NCBI GenBank assembly: GCA_024138025.1
Contig: JAMXBD010000114.1
Location: forward strand, 930,001 to 994,000
From: Combretum micranthum
Lineage: Eukaryota > Streptophyta > Magnoliopsida > Myrtales > Combretaceae
Reading direction: 5' to 3'
DNA length: 64,000 bases
The notes under the pieces were generated by a model. It saw only the letters and a program-made list of their open reading frames with translations. It made no database searches and had not been told where the DNA came from. Positions 1 to 12,723 of the stretch are shown here, one piece after another. The translations under genes and the position numbers were made by a program. The stretch's first letter is position 1. Each line of letters starts with the position of its first letter.

Positions 1-1546
1 AAGTGTTTGACTAAAATACTTCATAAAGCTTTGAATCAAATCTGACAGCAAGACATATAATTGATAGTGTGCATGAGTTGTAGCAATTGTACACTTAGTC
101 CTTAGATCCTACAAGATGTAAAAAGTTCTATCATAAGTGACTGTTAGAGGCTAATCTCATAACAATCATGGAATAGAAAGGAAGTTTGTCTTTGAAATCA
201 GGTATATGAAGTACATTATGTAAAACAAGATCATCATGTATATGAATTATACCAGCTTCTTGTACAATTTTGGTTAAACCATCTAGTGAAGAAACAATAA
301 TATGGTCTTTTAAAGAATAAGTGCGTAAGTATAGGTAATAGAAAGGTGTCATATGATCACTTGCTCCTGTATCAATAATCTAAGTTCTAACTTTATTATT
401 TGAAACAACCAAATGAGCAAAGGAAAGAGTAGTACCTACACAATTGAAATCAGTTTCACCACTTGAAATTGTAGCAACACATTGTCTTGTGGCATTAGCA
501 CGATTAACAGCAACAACATGTGATTTTTGTCCTTGCATCATTTTAAACATTTGTGCACAAACAACTTGCATAAGAGAAGAATCAACAAAGTCATTGTTCT
601 TATTTTGAAAACCATGATCAAATGGAATATCATAAGTAAAATTTGTTACTCTAGCAGCATGATCATCATGTTTGAAACTAGTTTGGACAAAATTCAACCT
701 AGCATTAACATGTTCTTCTACTCTTACTTCCCTTATACCATTTCGGATATCCTATTAATTTGAAACATGAATCAATAGTATGACCCTTTTGATCAAAATT
801 TCGACATTGTAACCTACTCTTTTTGAAGTCTTTCTTATCAAAAGCTACACGTTTAGTTGAAAACCATGAAGCTATTGCAAAAACATTAGAGGTCCATCTA
901 CTATCATCAGACTTGAACCCTCTTTTTGTTTCTCTACTTGCAACACCAAATAGAAGGCTCTATTAACATAAGGCAAAGTATCTACAAACGAATTTGATTC
1001 CTAACAGCCTCAAAAGCATTAGAAAGTCCCATAAGAAACTGAATTAATTCCATTGAGAATCATATTCTTCTAAACGCTCATTTAAGGCACAATTACAAAA
1101 ATTATTTTGATCATTCATACACATCGGACACGAATGCATAGCTTGCAATTCATCAAAAAATAGTCTCAGTTTGTTATAATAGGCCGTGATAAACTAATTT
1201 CCATGCCTTAAATTTGAAATCTCATGTTGAATTGAACATTAGCTTGTCCGTACTAATCACTAACTTCTTTGCATAAATCCTTCATCTCAGTAATCATAGA
1301 GTTCAAAAGCCACCAACGTACCATGTAATCACAATATGTCCACTTAACAAAATCAGTATAACTTTCTTCACATTTAATAACTAATCCATTAAGAAAACCT
1401 AATTTAAGTTTAGCTTCCAAAGCCATTCTAATAAACCTACTTTAAGCTAGAAAATTGGAACCATTAAAGATGATGTTTCTTAAGATCATTCCTAGATTAT
1501 TAATGTCAAAAAGATACAACATATCAACTATCATCGTATTCGCCAT
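1..1546 (-). pseudogene. copia gag-protease pseudogene
   Basis: The polyprotein starts at an ATG read from 1546, 91 bases after the primer site. The N-terminus has the copia gag pattern (NNLGM, then ING/NGSNF, then a lysine-leucine-glycine-phenylalanine stretch), with a stop just after the NGSNFLA motif where family members have Trp. A zinc knuckle lies near 770-815 and reads CRNFDQKGHTIDSC, so Phe replaces the second Cys ligand. It is followed by GYPKWYKG. The protease motif IIDTGASDHM near 350-378 is preceded by a TAG at 380-382 where Trp is normally found. Residues from 131 to 352 match the linker and pre-integrase region (LVLHNVLHIPDF). Known family role: gag packages the RNA and the protease cuts the polyprotein. 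This copy cannot make either product. Confidence 0.8.
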
Positions 1547-1648
1547 AACTGCAAAAAAGAAATAAATCTTTCCATAGCAATCAAAGAGGAATTAAAGAAG
1601 ATTAATTGATGATGAAGAAGAAGAAGCACTAACCATGCTCTGATACCA

Positions 1649-1945
1649 TGTGATGCAGCAGTTATGATGCAAAGAAATGAAGGAAATCATGGGCAGGAAA
1701 AAAAAAAAAAAAAGAGAATCACAAGCAGAACTTGGACAAACTTGAAGAAGAAAGCAAAGTAAAGTGATATAAGTAAATAAAAATTATGTCTAATCCAAGT
1801 TTGTTGCAAAGACATGCTAAGCTACTTATACTGTTAGAACTAACTAACTAACTATGTAAAACACAGCAAAACTAATCCAGCTCAGCTAATCCAACTAAGC
1901 AACGGTAATAATAAATAAATGGAACTTTACACAGATTTCACAACT
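1649..1945 (-). repeat. 5' LTR of the copia relic (outer edge approximate)
   Basis: The inner edge is fixed by the primer-binding site: the LTR starts with TG at 1649 directly next to it. It holds an A-tract near 1690-1712. The outer edge cannot be fixed without the partner LTR; several TG/CA options lie between 1925 and 1985. Confidence 0.55.
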
Positions 1946-2728
1946 CAAATGCACTTGAAGACCAATATCATATTTCAATCTTAGCAGATGAAATTGTAGA
2001 CATTTCTATTTCTTTTCTTTTTTTAGCTATTATAACTAGAGATGGGAGATTCAATCCTAATTCATCTTACTTGGAACACCAATCATAATGTCATTATACT
2101 ATAAGCTATTAACCAATGTATCATAGATTGAATCTTGTGAAAATGAACCTAATAAGTACTAAATATACCTTTAACAATTTAATTCTTATTAAATATTTGT
2201 TTGATATCTTCGCATTAAGGGCACATCTCAATAATACAAATTTTACATGAGATGATTTGCCAGTGAATACTAATGATTTATGGCTGTCATTCAAAAACGC
2301 ACAAATTTATGGCATTCCAATCTAAGTAATGATATTTCCTAAAAGCATCATCAAATATATACTAGAAGGATAGGCACTCACGATCCATGCGTTTCAAAAC
2401 AGATAAACCTAAAGTACTCATAATTAATATAAATATAAAAAATAATAATAATAATGTATGAAAAAGTGGTAAGATGCAAGTGAGTAGTGCCCAAAGAAGG
2501 TTGTGTTAACGCACTAATAGTATAGATAGTAGTGAATAAAACTAAAAGTGTAATAAATTTGCTACTACTAAGGAGTGGAATAGAACTATAACAGAGTTTT
2601 TATTTATTAATTTTTTACTTAAATAATGATGAGTTTTTAGAATAAAGATAATTTTAGCATTGAATCGTTTTAAATAGAATGATTACTTAATATTTTTATG
2701 ATAACAATTTCTTATGGAGCCGCTATCT
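1946..2728. other. Anonymous AT-rich spacer
   Basis: No coding region, RNA gene or recognised repeat can be supported here. It holds short A/T runs and a TAA-rich patch near 2436-2452. Confidence 0.5.
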
Positions 2729-3410
2729 TAGGGGTGTAAAAAAACAAATAAAACTACAAAACTGAACCGAAACCGGAAAATTAATCCAAAAAATATGATT
2801 AACAAGTCCGTTAGTTTCGGTTTAAGATTATGATTTTTATTTTTCCTATTTTCGATTTTCGAATTTGGTCTATAATCATAAAAAACCAACAGTTAACGGT
2901 TAACTGTTTCAATATTTATAAATATATTATATATAATTATTTTTTAAATATATATACATATGATTCACATATATTAATATTTCTTGGATTTTCATTAAAG
3001 TAATATGTTTTGTCCTATGCTTGATGAGAGCTAATGTGGTAATTAGTTTAGTTTGATTTTGTTGATAATGATACATCTAAAGGCTTGTTTTTCACATTTT
3101 CCTTAATTTGATTTTCCTTTTTTTTAGCTTTTGTAATATGTATAATAATTAAAAAAAAACTCTATAATAAAAGCTATAAAATAAAATTTATTATAACTAT
3201 CAATTTGATTTATTGGAACCACAATGTTAAATAGTTAAAAATCAAAAACTAAAAAAATTAACCGAAAAAAGGTAAAACGTTAAGGCAATTAACCCTTTAT
3301 AATTGACCGATTATGGATCAGAATATTAAAAAATCGATTATTATGTTTAAATTTAAAAAATAGATTTACGAATCAGTTAATCAAATCATTAAAGCTGCTA
3401 ACCTTTTTTT
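2729..3410. mobile_element. hAT-like non-autonomous element, right end unresolved
   Basis: It starts with TAGGGGTGTAAAAAAAC, the terminal type seen in plant hAT-derived MITEs, followed by alternating GAACCG/AACCGG and GGTTAA motifs. The same vocabulary occurs in the better defined element at 11591-12281. No transposase is present. The right end fades into an oligo-T run at about 3403-3420, and I could not find a convincing CACCCCTA end there. Confidence 0.5.
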
Positions 3411-3607
3411 TTTTTTTTTTGGACATAACGAAGACCGCTAACTTATTATGACCAACTAAGAGGTGAAATAGCTTTTCATTAATTATAACGTTGCAGAAGA
3501 TAGCGGACAAGGTGTGGTAATACTTGCTCAAATCATATCATAATTATTATGTTATTATAACTAGGAGCGACTATTCACTCTGAGCAAAAGGACCGCACCC
3601 CTAGTTG
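3411..3607. other. Spacer without a gene
   Basis: Short AT-rich spacer. A CACCCCTA-like string occurs near 3595-3602, but the sequence inside it does not resemble the hAT family's right end. Confidence 0.4.
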
Positions 3608-3830
3608 CTATAAGTCTTGGTACGACATATTGAACTGTCTCTTGAGAATCAGAAACTCCAAACCCTTGCTAGCTAGCTCCCTATACTCCCCCAAATTTGA
3701 AAATGAATCCGACATTGAATAGGTTCCAATTTCCGGCATATTCTGACCATGAAAGCTCATAAATGTAGTCCTCAGTCTTCAGTTGATTAATGAAAATCGA
3801 AAATCAATGTGTCGTGGCACGTACACACAT
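3608..3830 (-). other. Coding-like patch, unrecognised
   Basis: On the minus strand this stretch has a more balanced base composition than its surroundings and two overlapping open frames. One runs from an ATG at 3760 to a TAG at 3608 (50 residues, starting MSFHGQNMPEIGTY). The other reads through from further upstream (KTEDYIYELSWSEYAGNW...) and stops near 3674. Neither resembles a family I recognise. It could be an exon or gene relic, or chance. Confidence 0.2.
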
Positions 3831-5395
3831 TTAGTGGTTGAACTTTCTAACGTTCAAAGATAACTTCCACGCAAGCTTTTTGTCTCCATATTCTACGTTG
3901 TCTTCAAGTTTGGAGAGAATCTCCATTCCTCAATCAAAGAGAAAAAAAAGCTTAACTCAGAGGAGGGGGGGGAAAGGTGCTTTATTCCTTTTTAACTTTT
4001 CAACTACTCTTCTAAATTTTAATATCTTTTTTTTTCTTTTTATCTTTCCAAGGAGAGGAACACAGAGAAAGGGTGAGTTGGAATTTTATGTCTTTTTTAA
4101 ATTTCAAACTTTAATAAATGAAAGAAATAATAATATATGCAGACCCAACAAGAGAGAAGAGACATATATCTATAATATTAAATGGAAAGGTGGCTTGAAT
4201 CTTCCACATAAATTTATCAAAATAATTATTTTCTGTTAAAAGAAATTAGATTAATAACAAGATATAAACTTCTAGGGTTCATCAAAGAAACTGTCCAATC
4301 AATCATTTTATTATCTATGATGTCATCACGATCGAGTAGAAATATAAGCTGATAAATAAGATTGATCTCGTAAAAAATAAAATAACAGAACCATATAATT
4401 TTTCACAAGGTAAATATGCATAATTTCATAATTTAAATTATGTTCTTATAAATCATTGGCACAGGTAGACCGCTCCCTACAATTATTCTTTTAATTTTTG
4501 AATGTCGGCTTTCGTTTTCTTTCAATGGCAGGTTTAATAAAATCTTACTAACACTACGTTTGCTATATTTGTAGTTACGAGTGTATAAGATGCGATATAA
4601 ACGATATTTTTATCATAGAGTTTTGGTTATCTTCAGTCATGATGGGATCGATGGGGCAATTACGATGTGTGAAAAGTCCATGTGTAAAAGTTGTCCCTCT
4701 GATTACCGTGTTGTGGGAAATGGGAAAGAAAGGAAGCAGAAAGCATGGAGAAGACTTTGGCATGAGAAGAAAAGTATGGTCAGTCGTCGACATGTACTAA
4801 AGAAGTATGGAAAAGCTAAATGCAAAATATCACTTTCCAAAAGCACTAGTAGAGATTGACCAAGTAATAGGTAAAACATAGAATGGTAAAACCTAATTAT
4901 TGTGGTACAATAAGAAAACAATGAAAATGTGATATTCATATTTTACACTTATATAATTTAATGACCTTTTTTTTCTCCTTTTTCATGAATGTGTGTTATT
5001 TTTCGTTAGGCAATCATCATCACTATTCCATAATTATCGACACATGATAAAGACACATCTACTAACCTAAACTATGCATTTTTTTGCTTAAAAAACTTTA
5101 CATCAATCAAAATAACATACTAAAAAACTTCTTGATTTAGATTTTAACAATCAAAAACCATTTTGTCCCAATTTTAGATAACTTCACGAAAAAGGAGTGG
5201 CAAATATTCTTTACCTTCTTTTAAATTTAGAGAACAGTACTACACTAACATAAGCCTAATCATTGTAAAGAATATGTAATATAATGATGAATGTTTTACA
5301 TTCAAAGGCAAAAGTGTCATTCGATTAAAAATAAGAGGATTTTATAGTCAACTATAATGTATAATTAAATGTTTTATCAAATGACAGACACATGA
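3831..5395. other. Anonymous AT-rich spacer
   Basis: Open frames near 3838-4239 and 4575-4939 are low-complexity or overlapping on both strands, with no family resemblance. No RNA gene or transposon ends were recognised. Confidence 0.45.
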
Positions 5396-5660
5396 TTAAC
5401 AAAGAGGAATCATAGCTAAAGGCCGCCACAAAAGCCACCGGCCTTTCTCTTTATGCCGCTGGCCTTGACCTGTACACCACCGACGTTGGAGGCAGCCATC
5501 TTGGCCACATAACCGTCCTTCAATGTTTAGGTCAGCAGTCTTCTTCCCTAAGCTACCAGCTCTTCCTATTTGAAAATTCAAAGGTTTTTTCGAATTTTGT
5601 ATGTAACATAGCCTTCCTCCTTTTCCAAAATCATTCCTAAAAAAAAAAAAAAAAAACATA
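5396..5660 (-). pseudogene. Unidentified exon-like relic
   Basis: On the minus strand an oligo-T tract ending in TTTAG (about 5640-5658) looks like a splice acceptor and is followed by about 240 bases of GC-richer sequence. One frame reads NDFGKGGRLCYIQ...SLGKKTADLNIEGRLCG; another ends VQVKASGIKRKAGGFCGGL followed by TAG near 5421. The break between frames suggests a decayed exon. I do not recognise the protein. The composition contrast with the flanks is the main reason for listing it. Confidence 0.25.
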
Positions 5661-8600
5661 GAAATCTCTCAAAAATTTCTTTGTTTGTGATCTTAACATC
5701 AAAGGAGATTAAGAATCTAGATCAAGTTGAGTGGATCCTCTTCAATTCTTTATAGATTTAAAGGAAATAATCTTTCCTTAAAGTTTTCTTTTGGTTTCGA
5801 ATGGAGAATTAAGAAAAACCCTAAGTTTTGTTGATGAGTTGTGTTTTGTTGATGAGTTATGTTTTCAGATTAGGGTTTACATGATAAAAAGAACATGACT
5901 GTTTTATGAAAACATGTTGAGAATGAGAATTTGTTTATGTGATCAGGTGTATTGGTGAAATTAAAGTTCTGTTCCTAAAACTGATTCAGGTACTTTATTA
6001 TTTGTGATTCTACAGTTAGTAGCTATAAACTAACTAATCACTATCCAGTTTATAAATTTGATTTGATACTTATCTATGGCTAAGTCTAGTAGATTAAGAG
6101 GACCATTGCTATTAGGACGTCACCTTGATGATCTGTGTATATCATTGTCCCAAGTGGAGTTGTGCACATAAATAATTCTGGTAGTTTAGGAGTAGTACGA
6201 AAATAATTTCCAAGGTATGTGGGAGTTTCCAATACCAATATATGTATACATTATTATTTTCGATACTGATTGTTTTTACGGAGTGATGATTTGCTCCGGG
6301 TTTAAGGTTGAACTCGAGTGACCCTAAGCTATGTTTTTACTAGCTAATTAAAGATAATAAATTATGGTTGCTGCATTAGTTATTAGGTGGTATGTGAAAT
6401 TGTTTATTACCTATTCATGTGTATGTGTTTGTGGTATGGTGTACTGGGCCTTTGTGCTCATTTCTTTCTATTTTTTAGGAACACCGATGATCCCATAGTA
6501 TTCGATCTTTCTAGATATGATGTCTATGTGGACTATAGGGAGGACGATAGTACACCTCATTATCTTACTAACTTTTGGATTTGCTTTAGGTTAAAGATAG
6601 TCATTTGAAGACTATGTGAAGTTTTATATTTTCTTTATAAGTTCTGAAATTTTATGAAACTTTCCTTTTATTGTTTTAAGTTTAATTTGAGTTGGCTTTG
6701 GTTTATGCCAACAAAGTTATCCAGAAGTTTTGTTATATGAAATATTTTAAAACATGTACCCCTTTATGTGAGTGATTGATGATTATATCTATATTTATGG
6801 ATTAGTGGCTTAAAAGCCTTAGCGTGTCTATCTGTAGTAAAGACACATGGTGGGTTATAATGCTTTTAATTTAGGGCGTTACAGAATAAAAGCATGATGT
6901 GGATGGTGATGAGAAAGTCTAGGAAAGTGGACTAATTTAAGTGACATACATTTAAGGTGCGTATGTTAATTTCAAAGTGCCAAGGTTTTATTAGCTTTTA
7001 CTCATGTACATGAAAAATCACATCATTAAGCAATATAGTAAATCATATTTCCTTATTTCCATACTTAATGATTGGATGGCTTCAAAAGATTGGAACACTA
7101 TTCTTCTCCCTTTGAAAATCACACTTCTAAACACTTTCAAATCTTTTATACAATCATCAATAGCAAGGATATAAGTCCAATGCCTCTTTTCTCTCTCTAC
7201 TTTTTATTCCTTGACCATGGATTATAATTCCTATTTTCATGTAAGTTAAAACTGGATTTTGCACTCAAATGAGAGAGGAATAACAAGAATAACCTTTTTT
7301 TTTTTTTTACTTTTTGTATAATTGAAATAAAACTCGACACTTTGGCTCTAAGTTAACAAACTCTAAAGTATCTGGTTAACAAAATTTCCAACATGTATAT
7401 AGGAGGTAAAAAATGCTCTTGTTAGAATGTCACTTGAATTTTCATGAGACTATAGTGTATAGGCAAAGACTTAAGACGAAGGTGAGTTTATTATTTAAAG
7501 TTGATAAAAGCTCTTAATCTTCCAATGGAGTTTTTTAGTGAATTAAGGAACGTTGTTGGTTGTCCAAAAGATTTTGTTGGTTAACCAATGTTAGTGATTA
7601 GTTGATTAATGGGGTTACTTAAGTTTTGTTTGTATTCGATTTTTCTTTTCTTGTTGTTTAAGTTTGTTCATTGTATAGGGTTATTTAATAACCAAATGAT
7701 GATCCATGGCAAAAATAGATCCTATTATACACTCTCTAATCTTAAAATTTAGTGACAATGAGGCATGATCTATGGCAGATCTATGGCAAAAATAGTTTGT
7801 CTTTGGAAAATTTCAAGAGCAATCTATTGAACAATGATCAACTAGGCTACATGATGGGTTTTGACTTAGTAGAGATCTAGTTTTAAAGATTAATAGATGT
7901 CTACTGTAATGAAAGTAATTATATAAGATAGCATAAGCGAAATAAAATGTAAAACCTAAAGAGGTATGAATAAGCTTGGAAATTACAATAGTGGATGAGC
8001 AATATGGTTATGAGTTTCTAATTACAAGGAAGATCCTCATATTGAGTCTTGGATTCCAATAGAATATACCATACAGTTATGCATATCGTGGATAAATTCA
8101 TAAAAAAGATTATATTACTAGGGTAGAATTTCCAAAATGAAATTTAAAACTAACATCATGAGAATTTAGACACATAGATCATCAAAATTTAAGTTTGAAA
8201 CAAACAAGTTACAGATTTCTTAAGTTTACCTATTCCGAGTACAAAAACAAAAAACTATATAAAGCTATGTTAAGATAATTTTAAGCTGATTTTGAGAATT
8301 AAAAAGTTACCTTGATCATTGATAACTGTAGACTAATGGCTACCCAATAGCTTACTTGTTCATGTATTTATTGTGCTTATGTATTAATTGGTGTGTTAAT
8401 TGGTGCTTTTAATTTAATAAAATAGTTTTGTCTCATCTAACTGATTAAATTCTTAAGTTAGCTAAAATCTATGATTTACCACACTATTATTTAGTTTGGT
8501 ATTATCATATAAGTAACTGTCTATAGAATGATACTCTTAACCCTAGTTAAAGATGAGTTATATCCTTAATTTCGTGTTGGTTATCAAAAGACCAATATGC

Positions 8601-9274
8601 AATTATTGCATTGTTGTTGCAAATGATTGCTAGACCTTATTATACTATCTTTAATTCATTTTGTTGGATGATAAGTGGGTGGATAAATCTTACAAGTCAA
8701 ACTTATGGCTTATTTAGATTGTCAGATTTTTGTCTGTATTGGATATATATCAGTTCAGTATAAGTTAAATTTGATCAGTTTATGAGTAAAATTATTGGTT
8801 TTTCATCAGTTTCATATCTGTATCGATTCAATATTTGTTTGTTTTGAAAACGATGCCAAAACAACACCAATACAACAATCCAAACAAGCTTCCTAAATAA
8901 GACTAATTCACGGCTACAATGGTTCAGACAACAACATGAAGGATATTTCATATTTTATTAAATAGGACGAAGTAACTAGCAAGCTAGAGTTTCTTTTTTT
9001 TTTTTTTTTTTTGGAATAGAAATGCATTGATTAGGGCTACAATGACATTTTTGCTACATTTTTGCTTTCATTTTCTAATTATTAATTAACGATTATGTGT
9101 TAAACATTTTTAAATGTATGGTGGGATGTCATGATCCCAACCGATCCAGCATGGGGGCATAATAAGTTATGCTTAATTGTTCTTAATCTCGTATTAACAA
9201 TTTCAATTATATATTGCACAATGTCAACGACAAGGAAAATAGGTGACATGGTGTATAAAGAACTATTCTACTGA

Positions 9275-9276
<2 letters not shown>
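5661..9276. other. Anonymous region with one possible LTR end
   Basis: No gene is supported in this 3.6 kb. Around 6780-6883 a passage ends TTTAGGGCGTTACA, which resembles the 3' end of some plant gypsy LTRs (GGGCGTTACA), so part of 5.9-6.9 kb may be a decayed LTR; no matching start was found. The rest is AT-rich with homopolymer runs. Confidence 0.3.

Positions 9277-9309
<33 letters not shown>
9277..9309. repeat. (AT)n microsatellite
   Basis: About 16 uninterrupted AT dinucleotides. Confidence 0.95.
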
Positions 9310-9312
<3 letters not shown>

Positions 9313-10719
9313 TCCACATGAAGTGATGGATGATAGGCAACGCAAAACAAAATAATTTTAGGCGTGAAGATGGTTATGTCAAGAGAATTGTCACGGGTTG
9401 TCGTAAAAATAATTTACTGTGCATTGATTTAATAACTTTTTCCTATCATAAAAATAAAAATAGAAAAAAAAATTAGCGTCCAACACATTTTTTATTTTGA
9501 TGAAACCGATCCTGTAGAATTATTAAACAACCTAGATCTATTCCAATAGTAGTAGAACTCTCAATATATTTTAATTTCAACGTTTAAGAAAATTTTATAA
9601 TCTTTTAATTAATTTTAGCGAGATTTGCCATATCAGCATTTCAACAATTCAAATTAATATCGAATCATAATTATACTATTTTAGTAGTTAATATACCAAT
9701 TAGTATTTTAATTTTAATGATTAAATAGATTTTATGGATGGTGAAGTCTTTTCTGATATTTTACAATCAATTTAATTGGCTGAACGGTTACGTGATTAAA
9801 AATCGTAGATGTTGCCTATATATAGATCTAATTGGGAACGAGGCAATCAAGGAAAAATGGTGGACCAGCAAGCATTTGATGAACATATGTCACATTACAA
9901 TACGCTGACTCTCCCAAGACTCTGTGTGCCAGTCAGTCTCTGCCAAAGGGCCAAAAAAAAAAAAAAAAAAGTGGTGTTGCACTGAACGAGGGGGCTCCCT
10001 TTTTCATGTGAGAAAGTTAAATATCTGAAATACCGCAACCCCATAATACAACCAAAAAGCAAAAACAAAAATTTTGTATGTTAATAAAAAGGTGTAGCCC
10101 TACTATCTGTGTACAAAACCCAATTGGATTTCCAATACAAGGTGGGAAAATTAGCTCAACCAAATTTTTGACTCTCTGCTGGATTTTACCCCATTTGTGT
10201 ACTATCTCTGGCACTGCCATCATCTCTCAATAATACAACCTTCCGCTCATCATCCGTGTTATCATTGTTGTCATCGTCACCATCACTATCACTATTATTA
10301 TCACTATTCTTATTTAATAATACGCAATTTATACACATTAGGTAGTGATTTGGGAATAATAAAGTTATACAATTGATGAAGTGGATTAGTTAGCATAAGA
10401 TCTTGCCAAAAGGTTACAGCTAATAATCCAAAAATAAAATCTGGGCAGATTTCTCTAGGCTAGTTTTGGCCTTTGTCGTCTCTCCATTTAAATTATTTTA
10501 GTTGTATAATATGATCTGGCTACCTTTAAATCTTTGTATAATCCAGTGAGTAGGAGGATAGGTGCATCTCACACCTAGCAATTACGTAGAGGGATTTATA
10601 TAAAATGGCACACTATATTCTTTGAATGATGTTTGTATTCGTGTACGATGAGTCCACTCCGATTATATAACAAGATATATGAAATAAAACGGCATACGAT
10701 TGAAAAAGGAAAGCTTGTT
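9310..10719. other. Anonymous spacer
   Basis: No gene is supported. A CAT/CAC-rich low-complexity patch lies at about 10250-10315. The open frame on the minus strand at 10017-10223 has no recognisable domain. Confidence 0.45.
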
Positions 10720-10814
10720 AATAGTATCATAGTTTAGTGGTAGCTTTTGACTCTTACCTAAGAGGTATCAGATTCGAATCCTTCCTTCCAGTTATAATGG
10801 TAAAAAAAAAAAAA
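10720..10814 (+). mobile_element. tRNA-derived SINE
   Basis: It has an internal RNA polymerase III promoter: an A box at 10730-10740 (TAGTTTAGTGG, a full match to TRGYNNARNNG) and a B box at 10771-10781 (GATTCGAATCC), 30 bases apart. It then has the family tail GTTATAATGG followed by an A-run to about 10814. At least three other copies in the window share the B box and the tail. The left edge is approximate and no clear target duplication was found. Confidence 0.75.
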
Positions 10815-11454
10815 AGGAGGGGCTTCTACGATCCTATTAGCAGGACCGTCTAATCAATTTTCTAACCATTAAAATTAAATATATTAATTATAATATTATT
10901 TATTTTAGTGATTCAATTATGATTGAATATGATGTGAGCCATTGGATGATAACGGGATCGATCCCATCAAAATTATATCGAATTTATTGTCAATTTAGAA
11001 TACCTTTCTATGATATTTATTAAAATAGGAAATAATTAAAAAATAACTCACTAAAATCACATATTAAATATGCATTCAATGTTTATTTCCATAAATAGAA
11101 ATCACAATTCGCATGTTAAAAATATGATTTCTATCTAAATTTTCTAATCAAATGGCATGTTCTACATATGATTTATTTATAAGCCTAAATACGATTTTAG
11201 TTGGTGTATTAGTGATTAACTTGATCTCCATCTATTTTGATAATTATTTTCTATAGAAAAGGTAAAACTATGATTCCATGAGGATACTTAGATTTTAAAT
11301 TTTCTTTATATAAAACATAAGTCATATAAATATGACGCCGGAGATATATATATATTTTATATATATAGGTATGAAATCCTTTTTAATGGTCTAGATCCTA
11401 ATCATTCATGGCGTTATCCAAATGTTTTATTGATATGGTCTTCATTTAGTAGTA
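10815..11454. other. Anonymous spacer
   Basis: AT-rich with no supported feature; short TA runs lie near 11345-11366. Confidence 0.45.

Positions 11455-11489
<35 letters not shown>
11455..11489. repeat. (TAA)n microsatellite
   Basis: About eleven TAA units in a row. Confidence 0.95.
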
Positions 11490-11590
11490 TGATGAAAAAA
11501 GTCTCCAAGAAAAAGGTGGAAACACTTGTTCCTTATTAGTAACTTAGGTGTATTTTTTAAAAGGAAAATAGTGATTGATGTATTGGGAAC

Positions 11591-12281
11591 TAAAGATGTT
11601 CATGGTTCGGTTAATCGGTCCATAGTCCTATTTTTTGAACCTAACCCTAGTGATCGGTTCTTTAATATCTTGATCCTAAACTGATCCATTATAAATGGTT
11701 AACCACCTTAACAATTAACTTTTTTTTTGGTTAATTTTTTTGTTTTCGATTTTTAATCATTTAGCATAATGGTTATGTAAAATTTGCAATTAATCGTATT
11801 TTGGAATATGGTCATAAAAAAATTAGGGTTTTTTTTTACAATTATATTAAAAACTATAAATTAAGAATGTGAGACAAGTGAAAGAGTTGTCAACATATAT
11901 CAGTACCATCAAGATAATCATCCACATTTATTTTGCAACACTAAGCATCATCATATCCATCAAGTATACACTCAACCAAAACGATTAAGTTAGGATAGAT
12001 TATTGTTTGAAACCTTCAAAGTTTAAGCCTTTAGGGTTTGAAACATTAAAAATTGAATTATTGATATTTTAAAAAATAATTATATAAGTATATTAATAAT
12101 TATATATAAATGCAGACGGTTAACCGAAACCATCAATTTCTGATTGTATAAATCGAAAATCGAAAAATTAAAAACTCTAATCCTAAACTAAAATCGATGG
12201 ACTAGTTAACAATATTTTTCAAATTGGTTTTGTGGTTTTGTTTCAATTATCCTAAATATTCGATTTTTTTGTACACCCCTA
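11591..12281. mobile_element. hAT-like non-autonomous element
   Basis: Left end TAAAGATGTTCATGG and right end GTACACCCCTA form imperfect terminal inverted repeats of the TAGGGGTG...CACCCCTA type. The element is flanked by TTGGGAAC (11583-11590) and TTGAGAAC (12282-12289), an 8-bp duplication with one mismatch, as expected for hAT. The interior is rich in GGTTAACC and CGGTT motifs and codes for nothing. Confidence 0.75.
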
Positions 12282-12723
12282 TTGAGAACACCCTATTAAT
12301 AATAAGAAAAAAAGAGACTTTTTAATTAGGTTTTTTTTATTAAATGTGTAATTAATATCAAGAAATATAAATATTTTCTTTTTTGAACCCTTTTTTTCTG
12401 CCATTATAACAAGGGAGTGAGGATTCGAACCTAGGACTCCTCACTTGAGAGATGATGTCACTAGAATACAATACCATTGGCTTTTTGAATCATTAATAAG
12501 TGTTACAAGAAACTTGTTAAAAGACTCTTTTAGAGATGCCCATATTATTTTAAAATTTGAATTTCAATATTCTCTTACTACTCAACTCATTTTTTATTTA
12601 TAATTTTTTATTTTTGGTCAAGGCTAAATTATTTTACAAAGTTGGAAATTTCCTTTTCGATAACAACATAAAAGTATATTTTACCAAATAAAATTTTGAT
12701 AAATGGATCAAAAACTTTTTTTT
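11853..12723. repeat. Tandem duplication, copy 1 (872-bp unit)
   Basis: Copy 1 of a long direct repeat. The landmark GAGACAAGTG lies at 11871 here and 12742 in copy 2, an offset of 871. A landmark near the end, AAATGGATCA, lies at 12701 and 13574, an offset of 873. The unit covers the right two-thirds of the hAT-like element, its right target-site copy, and a SINE. Copies differ by scattered substitutions. Confidence 0.9.
12388..12482 (-). mobile_element. SINE copy, inside duplication copy 1
   Basis: On the minus strand a perfect B box GGTTCGAATCC (12421-12431) is followed by TTATAATGGCAG and an A-run, the same tail as the SINE at 10720. The A box is degenerate. Confidence 0.65.

Larger units (their letters stand above)
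1..1945 (-). mobile_element. Ty1/copia retrotransposon relic, 5' part
   Basis: This is the 5' end of a copia element running right to left and leaving the window at base 1. In element order there is an LTR (from 1649 rightward), a primer-binding site, a gag gene, a zinc knuckle, the protease motif and the start of the GAG-pre-integrase region. The primer-binding site at 1637-1648 reads TGGTATCAGAGC on the minus strand, the usual tRNA-Met-type site of plant copia elements. The outer LTR edge near 1945 is approximate, because the second LTR lies outside the window. Several stops and frameshifts show that the copy is dead. Confidence 0.85.

Noticed and set aside
3593..3602. CACCCCTA-like string as the right end of the hAT-like element at 2729
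   Set aside because: The sequence before it lacks the GGTT/AACC wording of the family, and the flanks match only partly.
3838..4239. 133-residue plus-strand open frame
   Set aside because: Its residues come from T- and A-rich runs (FFFLFIF), with no domain and no supporting splice or promoter context.
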